A stretch of 64,000 bases of DNA, taken from positions 155,884-219,883 of the forward strand of contig CANLEQ010000006.1 of NCBI GenBank assembly GCA_947489705.1, written 5' to 3'. Under the pieces are notes generated by a model. The model was not told the origin of the DNA and ran no database searches. It saw nothing but the letters and a program-made list of their open reading frames with translations. The translations under genes and the position numbers were made by a program. Position 1 is the first letter of the stretch. Each line of letters opens with the position of its first letter. Positions 8,632-17,169 of this stretch are shown here, in pieces. The DNA is from an uncultured Paracoccaceae bacterium (GTDB lineage Bacteria > Pseudomonadota > Alphaproteobacteria > Rhodobacterales > Rhodobacteraceae).

Positions 8632-9864
8632 ATGTCTGAGGAACGGCTATTCGGCCGAATGTCGTCGGCTGCGGGACGGCAATGGACCATCGGGGGGACG
8701 CTGATCATCCTGGCGGCGCTGACCCTTCCGAGCGTTGCGGCGGCGGCGACCCTGCGGTTCGAGGAAACGGTGATGAGCGGGCTGGTCAATCCGCGCGGGC
8801 TCGCCTTCGGGCCGGATGCGTCCCTATACGTCGCCGAGGCGGGACGTGGCGGTGATGGCCCCACGATCGTCGCCGGAAGCGGAGAGCAGCAATCCTACGG
8901 CAGCAGCGGCGCCATCACGCGCCTCCGGAACGGCTCGCAGCAACGCATCGTCACCGGTTTGCCCTCGCTCGCAGGGTCATCCGGAGCCGCGGCGACCGGG
9001 CCGCAGGATCTGGCATTCGGCGGGAATGGCGCCTTGCATGCGTTGATCGGTCTCGGTGCCGATTCAGATGCACGCGACGTGACCCTCGCCGGCGAGGAAG
9101 GGGCGAACCTTCTGGGTACACTCGTCAAGATCGAGAACGGCACGGCCACGAGCATCGCGGATGTCGCGCGCCACGAGGCCGACAATAACCCCGACGGCAC
9201 GGGAACCGACAGCAACCCCTTCGGTCTCGCCGCGCTGGGTGACGGATTTCTCGTCACCGATGCGGGCGGCAACGATGTGCTGGCCATCGACGGCACCGGC
9301 GCCACACGCACCGCCGCCGTGCTGCCGCCCACCGTCAATCCACTCTTTCCGGGCCTCGGGGGCCCCACATACCAGGCCGTGCCGACGGGGGCCGCCCTGG
9401 GCCCGGATGGCGCGCTGGCATTCGGACAGCTGACGGGCTTCCCTTTCCCGGCGAACGTGGCGCAGATCTTTGGGCTCGACGGAAATACGCTTTCGGTCCT
9501 GGCTGACGGGCTGACGAATATCATCGACGTCGCGTTCGGCCTCGACGGCAGCTTGTATGCGCTGGAACTCGACAGTGACAGTCTGCTGGCACCCGGCACG
9601 ACAGGGGCCCTCTATGCCATAGGTGCGAATGGCGCTCCGAAGCTCCTCTTCGGCAGTCTCGAAACGCCCACATCGCTCGCCGTCGGCGCAGACGGGGATT
9701 TCTATGTCTCAATCAACGGCAATTCCCCGACCGACGGAAGCGTTATTCGCCTCGCGCCCGTACCGCTACCCGCGGCACTTCCACTCCTCATGGGATGCCT
9801 TGCCCTTGTGGCCGCGCTCCGCCGCAGGCGGCCGGCCCGCACCTCAGGTGCGCTGCTCGCCTGA
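8632..9864 (+). CDS. ScyD/ScyE family secreted protein with VPLPA-CTERM sorting anchor
   Basis: A 410-residue exported protein. A long signal or leader (about 1-38, hydrophobic LIILAALTLPSVAAAA) precedes an NHL/beta-propeller-like domain with repeats such as NPRGLAFGPDASLYVAEAG (47-65), resembling the ScyD/ScyE proteins first named in scytonemin clusters. The C-terminus has the sorting signature VPLPAALPLLM, a hydrophobic helix and an arginine run (RRRR), the tripartite VPLPA-CTERM signal processed by exosortase/rhombosortase-type systems and common in Rhodobacterales. Role unknown; probably surface-anchored or released. No scytonemin genes are nearby, so that pathway should not be inferred. 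Confidence 0.8.
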   Translation: MSEERLFGRMSSAAGRQWTIGGTLIILAALTLPSVAAAATLRFEETVMSGLVNPRGLAFGPDASLYVAEAGRGGDGPTIVAGSGEQQSYGSSGAITRLRNGSQQRIVTGLPSLAGSSGAAATGPQDLAFGGNGALHALIGLGADSDARDVTLAGEEGANLLGTLVKIENGTATSIADVARHEADNNPDGTGTDSNPFGLAALGDGFLVTDAGGNDVLAIDGTGATRTAAVLPPTVNPLFPGLGGPTYQAVPTGAALGPDGALAFGQLTGFPFPANVAQIFGLDGNTLSVLADGLTNIIDVAFGLDGSLYALELDSDSLLAPGTTGALYAIGANGAPKLLFGSLETPTSLAVGADGDFYVSINGNSPTDGSVIRLAPVPLPAALPLLMGCLALVAALRRRRPARTSGALLA

Positions 9865-9872
9865 ATGAAGCG

Positions 9873-9905
9873 CCCTGCCCGTCGGCAATGCGACGGCGGA
9901 CAGGG
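9873..9905. terminator. Candidate bidirectional hairpin between convergent genes
   Basis: CCGTCG-GCAATG-CGACGG forms a 6-bp stem (9879-9896), with CCCTG/CAGGG able to extend it after a bulge. It lies between the ScyD-like gene and the convergent GNAT gene. No T-run, so a weak call. Confidence 0.35.
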
Positions 9906-9938
9906 GCAATGCAACCGTGGGAGCGGTCGCGTCTGCTC

Positions 9939-10772
9939 TCATCCCAGTTCGAGACTGGCCGAGCCGTATTCCAGACCGACGTGTCGACGGGGCGGGGAGC
10001 CACGCCACATTCTGGCGGTCTCGAACACCGGCTTGAGACCCAGATGGCGCGCAAGCATCGCCGCTCCGGGCGTGACTTCGGGCGTGTCGATCATGATGGG
10101 CCGCCCTTCGGCAAGACACGCGAGATCGGACAACAGGCGGGTGGCGGCGTCTTGGGATGTCGCGTGGAGCGGGCCGATCTTCCATCCCTCGTGGCATTGG
10201 CGCATGGCACCTGCGGCGCTCAAACCATCGACGCCATCGACCACGCGAACGAGCCTGTCCGGCGCCGCACTCATCCAGGGCCGCAGGAAGGCATCGCGCG
10301 AAAAGCCTGTCGCCGCGCGGTCGAGGGCGAGCATCGCCGCCATATCGGACGTCATGGCGGGCCGGCTGCCGGCATCGGCGGGAGCGATCGGTACGCGTCC
10401 CGCATGGCGAACGGTCCGATGGGTGGCCCGGAACCCTCGCGCCGCATAGCGCGCCTGTTCGGCGACGACGCCGTCCAATCCGATCGAGACCTCGCATCCG
10501 CGCGCCATGGCGGCCTGCCAGAGCGGTCCGGCAAAGCCACGCTTGCGCAGATCCTCGCGGCAGATGAAGAGCCCCAGGAACATGTGCGCCGGGCCGACTT
10601 CAACGATGGAGATCGACGCGGCGGGCCCCTCCGCCGGATCGTCGACAACCAGAAATCCCTGCGGGTCGGCGCGATGGAAGAGCGTGGCGTCGCGCAGCCC
10701 CGGGTTCCAGCCCTCGGCCTGCGCCCAGCCGAGCGCGATCGCGAGGTCCGCCTCGGTCATGACGCGGATCAT
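9939..10772 (-). CDS. GNAT family N-acetyltransferase (two-domain)
   Basis: A 277-residue protein with an N-terminal GNAT fold: LFHRADPQGFLVV, then the acetyl-CoA loop region FICREDLRKRGFAGPLW (about 70-86), and a second C-terminal domain of the YitH type containing GWKIGPLHATSQDAA (about 191-205). The start at MIRVMTEADLA avoids overlap with the upstream racemase stop four bases away. Last gene of the spermidine-type ABC operon. The acetyl acceptor is unknown; it may modify the imported compound. Confidence 0.78.
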   Translation of the reverse strand: MIRVMTEADLAIALGWAQAEGWNPGLRDATLFHRADPQGFLVVDDPAEGPAASISIVEVGPAHMFLGLFICREDLRKRGFAGPLWQAAMARGCEVSIGLDGVVAEQARYAARGFRATHRTVRHAGRVPIAPADAGSRPAMTSDMAAMLALDRAATGFSRDAFLRPWMSAAPDRLVRVVDGVDGLSAAGAMRQCHEGWKIGPLHATSQDAATRLLSDLACLAEGRPIMIDTPEVTPGAAMLARHLGLKPVFETARMWRGSPPRRHVGLEYGSASLELG

Positions 10773-10776
10773 GCGA

Positions 10777-11424
10777 TCACCCCCCGGAGCGCACCAGCCC
10801 GGTGGCAAGGCCGATCGCGGCGGCGACCCCGTCGATCACCGGACGGCCGAGCTCTGCGGACAGGGCCCGCGCAAGGTCCGCCATCCCCGCGCATCCCAGG
10901 ACCAGCGCCGCGCCGGGATGGTCCGCCGCCGCCTGGCGGATGGCGCGCGCGACGGGATCGTCATTCGCGTCGTGCTGCCCGATCGCCAGCACCGCGACGC
11001 CGGCTGCGCGCACCTCCGCGCAACGCCCCATCAAGCCGGTCCGCACGAAGTTGTCCTCGATCACGGGAACGGAGATCGGCGCGGAGGTCACCACGACGAA
11101 CCGGTGCGCCAGCTGTGTCGCGTGGATGCAGGCGGCCTCGCCGATGCCCACCACGGGGCGTCGGGTGAGGACCCGCGCAGCCTCGAGCCCCGTGTCGTCG
11201 AAGCAGGCGATTACATGGGCGTCGGCTTCGGTCGTCGCGATAAGGTCCAGAAGGCCCGGCACCGCCCGTGCGCCATCCACCGGACCCTCGATCGAGGCGG
11301 GACCGGCCCGGTTCGTGCTGACCGCGATCTCGACATCGGGGCCGGCGACGGCGCGCGCGGCGACGGCTATGGTCTCGGTCATGCGCTCGGTCGCGTTGGG
11401 ATTGACGACGTGAAGACGCATCAT
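10777..11424 (-). CDS. Aspartate/glutamate racemase superfamily protein (hydantoin/allantoin racemase-like)
   Basis: A 215-residue enzyme of the cofactor-independent racemase superfamily. It has NPNATERMTE (about 8-17), GPASIEGPVDGA (about 49-60), and both catalytic cysteines: IACFDDTGL (about 74-82) and LGCAGMAD (about 173-180). The GPASIEG and CFDDxGL signatures are those of hydantoin and allantoin racemases rather than glutamate racemase (MurI). The ATG overlaps the upstream permease stop (ATGA), so it is translated with the transporter. It probably epimerises the imported compound, perhaps a cyclic ureide or amide. Substrate is inferred. Confidence 0.82.
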   Translation of the reverse strand: MMRLHVVNPNATERMTETIAVAARAVAGPDVEIAVSTNRAGPASIEGPVDGARAVPGLLDLIATTEADAHVIACFDDTGLEAARVLTRRPVVGIGEAACIHATQLAHRFVVVTSAPISVPVIEDNFVRTGLMGRCAEVRAAGVAVLAIGQHDANDDPVARAIRQAAADHPGAALVLGCAGMADLARALSAELGRPVIDGVAAAIGLATGLVRSGG

Positions 11425-12287
11425 CCCCTCCCCTGCCGGCGCCGCAGCACCCATGCGATGCCGAGCAGGATCGCGACGAGCGCCAGGGACGCCCCCGTCG
11501 TGACCGTCGCCAGCGCATAGATCTCGGGGGTGGTCACGGTTGTCGTGAGCGCGGCGAGCTGCATTGGCAGGGTGTTGGACGATCCCATCACCTGGCTCGA
11601 CCGGGCGAGTTCGTCCCACGACAGGGTGAAACCGAAGACCGCGACCCCGATCAGGAAGGGCGCGATGATCGGAAGGGTCACGAAACGGAAGGTCTGCCAT
11701 CTCGAGGCGCCGAGGTCGCGCGCCGCTTCCTCGTAGGCGGGATTGAAGCGGTTGAAGACGGCGAACATGATCAGCAGGCCGAATGGCAGCGTCCATGTGA
11801 GATGCGCACCCAGGCCGCTGGTGAAGGTTCCCAAAAGCGTCACGAAGCTCCGCTGGACCCAATCGAAGGGCCATGTCTTGATCCAGCCGTCGATCAGGCG
11901 AAACTCCAGCCCGATGCCCAGCGACACGACGATCGACGGTACGATCAGGCTTGCGATGGCGACATAGAGAAGCAGCATCGCGCCCGGAAAGCGGTGGCGG
12001 AAGGCAAGGCCCGCCATAACCGAAATCACCACGGTGAGGACCATCACGACCAGTGCCAGCCGGAACGAGCGGAAGAACGCGCCCGAGATGTCGACCGAGC
12101 CCTGACCCGACCACAGGACCCTGAACCAGTGCAGCGACAATCCGTTCATCGGAAAGACCAGCCCGCCATCCGGTCCCTGGAACGACAGCGCGACGATGGC
12201 GAAGAGCGGTCCCCAGAGGAACAGCGCGAACAGGGTGAAGAATGCCGCGAGCACGTAGAACGACCGCGGCCGGGAACCGTCCGTCAT
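11421..12287 (-). CDS. ABC transporter permease (PotC/YdcV type)
   Basis: Inner-membrane permease, 288 residues, with six hydrophobic segments and the cytoplasmic EAA loop EEAARDLGASRWQTFRF (about 181-197) that docks the ATPase. It belongs to the spermidine/putrescine/iron(III) class of binding-protein-dependent permeases and pairs with the PotB-type permease encoded just upstream, with a one-base gap. Ligand is unknown; the linked racemase suggests something other than a simple polyamine. Confidence 0.9.
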   Translation of the reverse strand: MTDGSRPRSFYVLAAFFTLFALFLWGPLFAIVALSFQGPDGGLVFPMNGLSLHWFRVLWSGQGSVDISGAFFRSFRLALVVMVLTVVISVMAGLAFRHRFPGAMLLLYVAIASLIVPSIVVSLGIGLEFRLIDGWIKTWPFDWVQRSFVTLLGTFTSGLGAHLTWTLPFGLLIMFAVFNRFNPAYEEAARDLGASRWQTFRFVTLPIIAPFLIGVAVFGFTLSWDELARSSQVMGSSNTLPMQLAALTTTVTTPEIYALATVTTGASLALVAILLGIAWVLRRRQGRG

Positions 12288-12288
12288 G

Positions 12289-13227
12289 TCAGAGCTCCTT
12301 CCGGATATCGACCATGCGCAGCAGCGCCGAGATCGCCAGCATCACCGCCACCAGCAGCATGACGGCGTTCGCCGCGGCGATGGGGAACTGCAGGTACTGG
12401 ATCTCGGTCTGGATCCGCTTGCCGACGCTGGCGATCTGCTGGCCGCCCATGATTCCGATGGTCAGGAAGTCTCCCATCACGATCGTCACCACGAAGATCG
12501 ACCCGATGATGATGCCGGGCTTGGCAAGGGGCACGATCACGTTGGTCAGGGTCTGCAACCCGCTCGCGCCCGAATCCACCGCCGCCTCGATCAGGGCAGG
12601 GTCGATGCGCATCATCGAGTTGTAGATCGGGACCACCATGAAGAGCGCATAGAGATGCGTCAGCGCAAGGATCACCGAGAAATCCGAATAGAGCAGCCAT
12701 TCGAGAGGCGCGTCGGTGACCCCCATCCCGATCAGAGCCTGATTGACCAGCCCGTTGCGTCCCAGAAGCGGAATCCAGGCGATCATGCGGATCACGATTG
12801 AGGTCCAGAACGGGATCGTGCAGATCAGGAAGAGCGTCACCTGCATCGGCAGGGTACGCACGTGGAAGGCGAGGAAATAGGCGATCGTGAAGCCCAGGAT
12901 CAGCGTCGTGAGCCAGACGAGGAAACAGAACTTCAACGTCGACAGATAGGTTTTCAGCGTCGTGCAGAGATAGGGCAGATCCTCGAGGCAACCGTCGAAG
13001 AGATCCGCGTAATTGCGCAGGATGAAGGCGGGCTCGATGGAATACTGGGTGAACTCCCAGAAGCTGACGATCACGGTGACGGCGAGCGGCAGCAGGAAGA
13101 ACAGCGCAAAGACCAGCCACATCGGCAGGGCGAGGGCCAGCGCGCCGCCGGTCCCCGCAAAGGGGTTGCGGCGCGTACGGGCGGGGCGCGCGGCGCGCCC
13201 TGCCCCGGTATTGACGGCGTTCGTCAC
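12289..13227 (-). CDS. ABC transporter permease (PotB type)
   Basis: A 312-residue permease with a basic N-terminus, six membrane segments and the EAA loop EAAVDSGASGLQTLTNV (about 215-231). The frame is open far upstream over the binding-protein gene. I chose GTG at 13227, which overlaps the binding-protein stop (GTGA); ATG at 13248 is an alternative with a longer overlap. First permease of the heterodimeric channel. Confidence 0.88.
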   Translation of the reverse strand: MTNAVNTGAGRAARPARTRRNPFAGTGGALALALPMWLVFALFFLLPLAVTVIVSFWEFTQYSIEPAFILRNYADLFDGCLEDLPYLCTTLKTYLSTLKFCFLVWLTTLILGFTIAYFLAFHVRTLPMQVTLFLICTIPFWTSIVIRMIAWIPLLGRNGLVNQALIGMGVTDAPLEWLLYSDFSVILALTHLYALFMVVPIYNSMMRIDPALIEAAVDSGASGLQTLTNVIVPLAKPGIIIGSIFVVTIVMGDFLTIGIMGGQQIASVGKRIQTEIQYLQFPIAAANAVMLLVAVMLAISALLRMVDIRKEL

Positions 13228-14468
13228 GCCGCGATGAACTCGTTCCATTTGCGGACCATGTACTGGTTTTCGTCCATGACGGCGTTCCAGCACGCGACCG
13301 AGCCCATGCGCTCCTCGTAAGAGCCGCCGTCGCGCACCGCGCCGGCCTGTTCGAGAAGATCGCCCGAGGGAGACATGATGTCCTGCTCGGCCTCGGCCCC
13401 CTCGTACCAATAGGCCCATTCGTAGGGCTCCATATACTCTTTCGCCGTGCCGAGCACGGCGGGGTAGTAGCCCTGCTTCGACAGATGCGCGCCGGCCCAG
13501 CCCGACAGGAACCAGTTGATGAACTCGTAGGCCGCGTCCTCCTTGCGCCCGTCGAGCGTGCGCGGAAGGCCGAAGCCCGACGCCCAGGCGCGATAGCCCT
13601 CCTTGAGGGGCTGGTACTTGCAGGCGATGCCCTGCGTGCGGACGGCCGTGACGGCGGGCGACCACATCGACTGGATCACCACCTCGCCGCTCGCCATCAG
13701 GTTCACGCTTTCGTTGAAGTTCGACCAGAAAGCGCGGAACTGGCCCGCCCGCTTGGCCTCGATCAGCTTGTCGATCGTGAAGTCGATCTCCTCGCGGGTC
13801 ATGTTGCCCTTGTCGCCGTAGGTGATCTCGCCTGTCGCCTCGATCGCCATCGCCGCGTCCATGATGCCAATGGACGGGATGTTGAGGATCGCCGTCTTGC
13901 CCGCGAATTTCGGATCGAGAAGCGCGGCCCACGAATTCACTTCGCCGTCGATCAGATCCGGTCGGATGCCGAGGGTATCCGCATTGTAGGTCGTCGGGAT
14001 CAGCGTGATCCAGCGGGAGGGATCGCTGGCGAAGGATTGCCCGGTCTCTTCTTCGAGATAAAGCACCTCGAACGGCGCGGTCCCGTCGGTGCCGACCATC
14101 TGGCCGTCCACCGTTCCTTCGCGGATGACGCTCGCGATCTGGTCGGCGCGATCGATGCGGTTCGCGTCCATGCCCTTGAGGTTGCCCGACGGGACGAGGT
14201 TCGGCAGCGCGAAATACTCGGTATCCACCAGATCGAATAAGTTCGGCTGCGTAATGACCCGACGGGCCACGTCGTCGGTCGTGACCGCGATGTATTCGAT
14301 GTTGATGCCCAGATCCTCGCTCGCCTTCTGGGCGATGGCGGGGGACTGGTTCACGGCCGTGGACAGGTAGCGCAGCGTCACCGCCTCCTGGGCGTGGACG
14401 TAGGGCGCGGCAAGGCTCGTCGCTCCGAGCGCGGTCGCGCCTTTCAGGAACGTTCGACGGGTCGTCAT
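13224..14468 (-). CDS. Extracellular solute-binding protein (spermidine/putrescine type), twin-arginine signal
   Basis: A 414-residue periplasmic receptor of the PotD/PotF class (SBP_bac_8-like). The N-terminus TTRRTFLKG followed by a mildly hydrophobic stretch to YVHAQ is a twin-arginine signal, implying export in folded form. Mature-domain motifs include PTTYNADTLGIRPDL and GEVVIQSMWSPAV. It lies between the ATPase and permease genes of one operon. At 414 residues it is longer than typical PotD (about 350), so the ligand may be larger or different. Confidence 0.88.
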   Translation of the reverse strand: MTTRRTFLKGATALGATSLAAPYVHAQEAVTLRYLSTAVNQSPAIAQKASEDLGINIEYIAVTTDDVARRVITQPNLFDLVDTEYFALPNLVPSGNLKGMDANRIDRADQIASVIREGTVDGQMVGTDGTAPFEVLYLEEETGQSFASDPSRWITLIPTTYNADTLGIRPDLIDGEVNSWAALLDPKFAGKTAILNIPSIGIMDAAMAIEATGEITYGDKGNMTREEIDFTIDKLIEAKRAGQFRAFWSNFNESVNLMASGEVVIQSMWSPAVTAVRTQGIACKYQPLKEGYRAWASGFGLPRTLDGRKEDAAYEFINWFLSGWAGAHLSKQGYYPAVLGTAKEYMEPYEWAYWYEGAEAEQDIMSPSGDLLEQAGAVRDGGSYEERMGSVACWNAVMDENQYMVRKWNEFIAA

Positions 14469-14506
14469 GGGGAATGTCCTCTCTGCTGGTTCTTCGTGCG
14501 GCCCGG

Positions 14507-15493
14507 TCAGGGCCTGACCTGATGGACGTCCTCTTGCGTCCAGATGACGCCGACCGCGTCGCCGGGGGCGAAGGGGTCGGCGAAGTAGGTGCGTTCGGGC
14601 AGGATGGCGGCCATCTCCTCGCCGCGCTCGGTGGCGAGGTTCAGGTGAACCTGCGGCCCCTGATACTCGACCTCGCGTATCGTCGCGCGGCGCTGGCCCG
14701 AGCCCGCATCGCGGCTCAGCCGGATCGCGTCGGAGCGCAGCGTGACGGTTCGCCCGTCGAGCTCGAGCACGTTGTGCCCGCCCATGAACCGCGCCACGAA
14801 GGCGGTCGCGGGGCGGTTGAAGATTTCCCGCGGATGGCCCTCCTGCACGATATGGCCGTCCTTCATCACCACCGCGACATCGGCCAGCGCCATCGCCTCT
14901 TCCTGGCTGTGGGTGACATGGATGAAGATGATGCCGAGCTCGCGCTGGATGCGCCTCAGCTCCGCACGCATCCGACCGCGCAGGAACGGGTCGAGCGCCG
15001 AGAGCGGCTCGTCGAGCAGGAGGACCGAGGGCCGCGTCATCAATGCGCGCGCCAGCGCGACGCGCTGCTGCTGTCCGCCCGAAAGCTGGTCGGGTTTGCG
15101 GTCGGCGTAGTCGGTCATCGAGACGAGCTCGAGCATCTCCATCGCACGGCTTCGCCGCTCGTCCTTGCGCGCGCCCTGCATCTTCAGCGAAAAGGCCACG
15201 TTCTCGACCGTATCAAGATGCGGAAACAACGCGTAGCTCTGGAACATCATCGCCGTGCCGCGCTTGGCGGGCGGATCTTCGTTGATGCGACGGTTGCCGA
15301 TCAGGATGTCACCGTCGGAAATGGATTCATGCCCCGCGATCATCCGCAGGGTCGAGGACTTGCCGCAACCCGACGGGCCCAGCAGGCAGCAATATTGCCC
15401 GCCGCGGATCCTCACGTCGATCGCGTCGACCGCCAACGCGGATCCGTACCGTTTGGTGACGGAAACCAGTTCGACATCGTTTTCCCCGGACAT
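14507..15493 (-). CDS. ABC transporter ATP-binding protein (PotA type)
   Basis: ATPase of the spermidine-type importer, 328 residues. Walker A GPSGCGKSST (about 38-47), signature [15 protein letters not shown] (about 136-150), Walker B VLLLDEPLSALDP, and a C-terminal TOBE-like regulatory domain (about 245-328). The frame runs 83 codons upstream without domain sense; the ATG at 15493 begins a normal N-terminus. First gene of the minus-strand operon ATPase, binding protein, two permeases, racemase, acetyltransferase. Confidence 0.9.
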   Translation of the reverse strand: MSGENDVELVSVTKRYGSALAVDAIDVRIRGGQYCCLLGPSGCGKSSTLRMIAGHESISDGDILIGNRRINEDPPAKRGTAMMFQSYALFPHLDTVENVAFSLKMQGARKDERRSRAMEMLELVSMTDYADRKPDQLSGGQQQRVALARALMTRPSVLLLDEPLSALDPFLRGRMRAELRRIQRELGIIFIHVTHSQEEAMALADVAVVMKDGHIVQEGHPREIFNRPATAFVARFMGGHNVLELDGRTVTLRSDAIRLSRDAGSGQRRATIREVEYQGPQVHLNLATERGEEMAAILPERTYFADPFAPGDAVGVIWTQEDVHQVRP

Positions 15494-15798
15494 GTACGCT
15501 CCGCCCTCGTTCAGGCCCGACGCTATGCCGGCGGGGTCCGCGTTTGCCGCAGCAAACGGCTTTTTGAGAGAGCCGAAATGCCATTTGCGCGATCGAATGG
15601 CACATTCAGTAGGCTTATGATCGCTATTTAGGCGCTCCCGCGCCCTTTGCTGCGAAACACACCTCACTCCTCCGACCGAACCGGCATGATTTGTCGACCG
15701 GTGCTTGACCGCACCGCGCAACCACCGTTCGACTTCCGCCAACGTTCGACACTGTTGGCGCTGACCCCGCCGGCACCAGAGGAACCGGAGATGACAGG
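15494..15798. promoter_or_regulatory. Divergent control region with inverted repeats
   Basis: This 305-bp gap separates the ABC operon (minus) from the NTF2-like gene (plus). It contains CGTTTGC-CGCA-GCAAACG (15541-15558), an overlapping CGGCT-N9-AGCCG hairpin (15557-15575) and the perfect dyad TGCCATT-N10-AATGGCA (15579-15602). The last is spaced like an operator for a dimeric regulator; the first two would fold in the operon's leader RNA. No regulator gene is adjacent. Confidence 0.45.
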
Positions 15799-16218
15799 AT
15801 GACTGACGACGGCGTGACGGAGGCGAGACGCATCGTCGAGGGCTATCTCGAATGCTCGATGGCCGGGGATGCCGAGGGCGCGCGCCGCTTCATGGCCCCC
15901 GGTTGCGTGATCGTCTTTACCGGCGGACGCGAGATGAAGGGCCCCGAGGATCCGCCGGCGTTCAACGCCCGGCGCTACGCCTGGGTGAAGAAGCGCTTTC
16001 ACCGCACGGACGCGATCCCCGACCCGGCCTCGGGCGCCGTTCATGTCTGGAACACCGGCCATCTTTTCGGCGCGTGGCCGGATGGAACGTCGTTCGACGG
16101 CAACCGCTACGTCGATTTCTTTGCGGTCAAGGACGGTCTCATCGTCCGTACCGAGGTCTGGAACGACAGTGCCGAGATCCTGCTCGACCGGGCGGGCCTC
16201 GCCGAGCCGCCGCTGTGA
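15799..16218 (+). CDS. NTF2-like / SnoaL-like small protein
   Basis: A 139-residue single-domain protein of the NTF2-like superfamily: an N-terminal helix pair with RRIVEGYLECSMAGDAEGA, then FMAPGCVIVFTGG and the late strands YVDFFAVKDGLIVRTEVWND typical of SnoaL-like folds. Members act as small hydrolases, isomerases or ligand-binding proteins, so no activity can be named. Its stop overlaps the GTG start of the deacetylase-fold gene, so the two are probably used together, opposite the racemase/ABC operon. Confidence 0.75.
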   Translation: MTDDGVTEARRIVEGYLECSMAGDAEGARRFMAPGCVIVFTGGREMKGPEDPPAFNARRYAWVKKRFHRTDAIPDPASGAVHVWNTGHLFGAWPDGTSFDGNRYVDFFAVKDGLIVRTEVWNDSAEILLDRAGLAEPPL

Positions 16219-17105
16219 GCGATCTGCCGGGCCATGGTCGGTACGAGTACGTTCCTGTAAATCGGCGACCGGATTTTACCTGGCCCGGCGGAAAACGCCT
16301 GGCCGTGTACTTCGGCATCAACCTCGAACATTTCGCGTTCGGCGAAGGCCTCGGGGCCGAGCTGGCGCCCGGTGGACCGCAGCCGGACGTCCTGAACTAC
16401 GCCTGGCGGGATTACGGCAACCGGGTCGGCGCATGGCGTCTGCTGGAGCTTTTCGACGCGCTGGATCTTCCCGCGACGGTGCTGGCCAATTCCGCGATGT
16501 ACGCCTATGCGCCGGACCTCATGGCCGCGCATCGCGCGCGGGGCGACGAGATCGCGGGGCACGGCCGCACCAACAGCGAACGCCAGAGCACGATGACCGA
16601 ACCCGATGAGCGCGCGCTGATCGACGAGGCCACGCGGGTCCTGACCGAAGCGGAGGGCCACGCGCCGGCCGGATGGCTCAGCCCGTGGATCGCGGAATCA
16701 TTGACGACCCCCGACCTGCTGGTGGAGGCGGGATACCGGTACACGCTCAACTGGTGCATGGACGACCAGCCGGTCTGGATGCGGACCCGTGCAGGGCCGC
16801 TTCTGGCGATCCCCTATCCGCAGGAGGTCAACGACATCCCGTCGATCGTCGCGCGCAAGGATCCCGCCGGGGTGTTCGCCGAGATGATCCTCGACGATTT
16901 CGACGAACGGCTGGAGCAATCGGTGCGCCAGCCGCTGGTCATGGGGGTGGCGCTGCATCCCTATATCGTCGGCCAGCCCTACCGGCTGCGGCGATTGCGG
17001 ACGGCATTGCAGCGGATCGCAGCGATGCGGACCGACGTCTGGATCACCACGGCGGGCGACATCCACGCGGCGTTTGTGGAGCGATTTCCGCCGCCGGAGC
17101 GATGA
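16215..17105 (+). CDS. Polysaccharide deacetylase-fold protein (PuuE/allantoinase-like group)
   Basis: A 296-residue NodB-homology-fold enzyme. It starts RYEYVPVNRRPDFTWPGGKRLAVYFG, the beginning typical of the PuuE-like group rather than chitin deacetylases. Further motifs are GHGRTNSE (about 115-122), AGWLSPW (about 155-161) and ALHPYIVGQPYRLRRL (about 250-265). The usual metal DD pair is replaced by INLEHF, as in several members of this group. GTG at 16215 overlaps the NTF2-like stop. The fold acts on C-N bonds of acetamido groups or, in PuuE, of allantoin; with a hydantoin/allantoin-type racemase across the promoter, ureide or cyclic-amide hydrolysis is plausible but unproven. Confidence 0.78.
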   Translation: MSDLPGHGRYEYVPVNRRPDFTWPGGKRLAVYFGINLEHFAFGEGLGAELAPGGPQPDVLNYAWRDYGNRVGAWRLLELFDALDLPATVLANSAMYAYAPDLMAAHRARGDEIAGHGRTNSERQSTMTEPDERALIDEATRVLTEAEGHAPAGWLSPWIAESLTTPDLLVEAGYRYTLNWCMDDQPVWMRTRAGPLLAIPYPQEVNDIPSIVARKDPAGVFAEMILDDFDERLEQSVRQPLVMGVALHPYIVGQPYRLRRLRTALQRIAAMRTDVWITTAGDIHAAFVERFPPPER

Positions 17106-17115
17106 CACCGCGCAG

Positions 17116-17127
17116 GGGCTGCAGCCC
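17116..17127. terminator. Short palindrome between convergent genes
   Basis: GGGCTGCAGCCC is a 12-bp perfect palindrome in the 64-bp gap between the deacetylase-fold gene and the convergent class V aminotransferase gene. It may contribute to termination but lacks a T-run. Confidence 0.25.
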
Positions 17128-17169
17128 TCGTGCGCCCCGCACGCCCGAGCCCGCATGTCGCGGTCGCGA

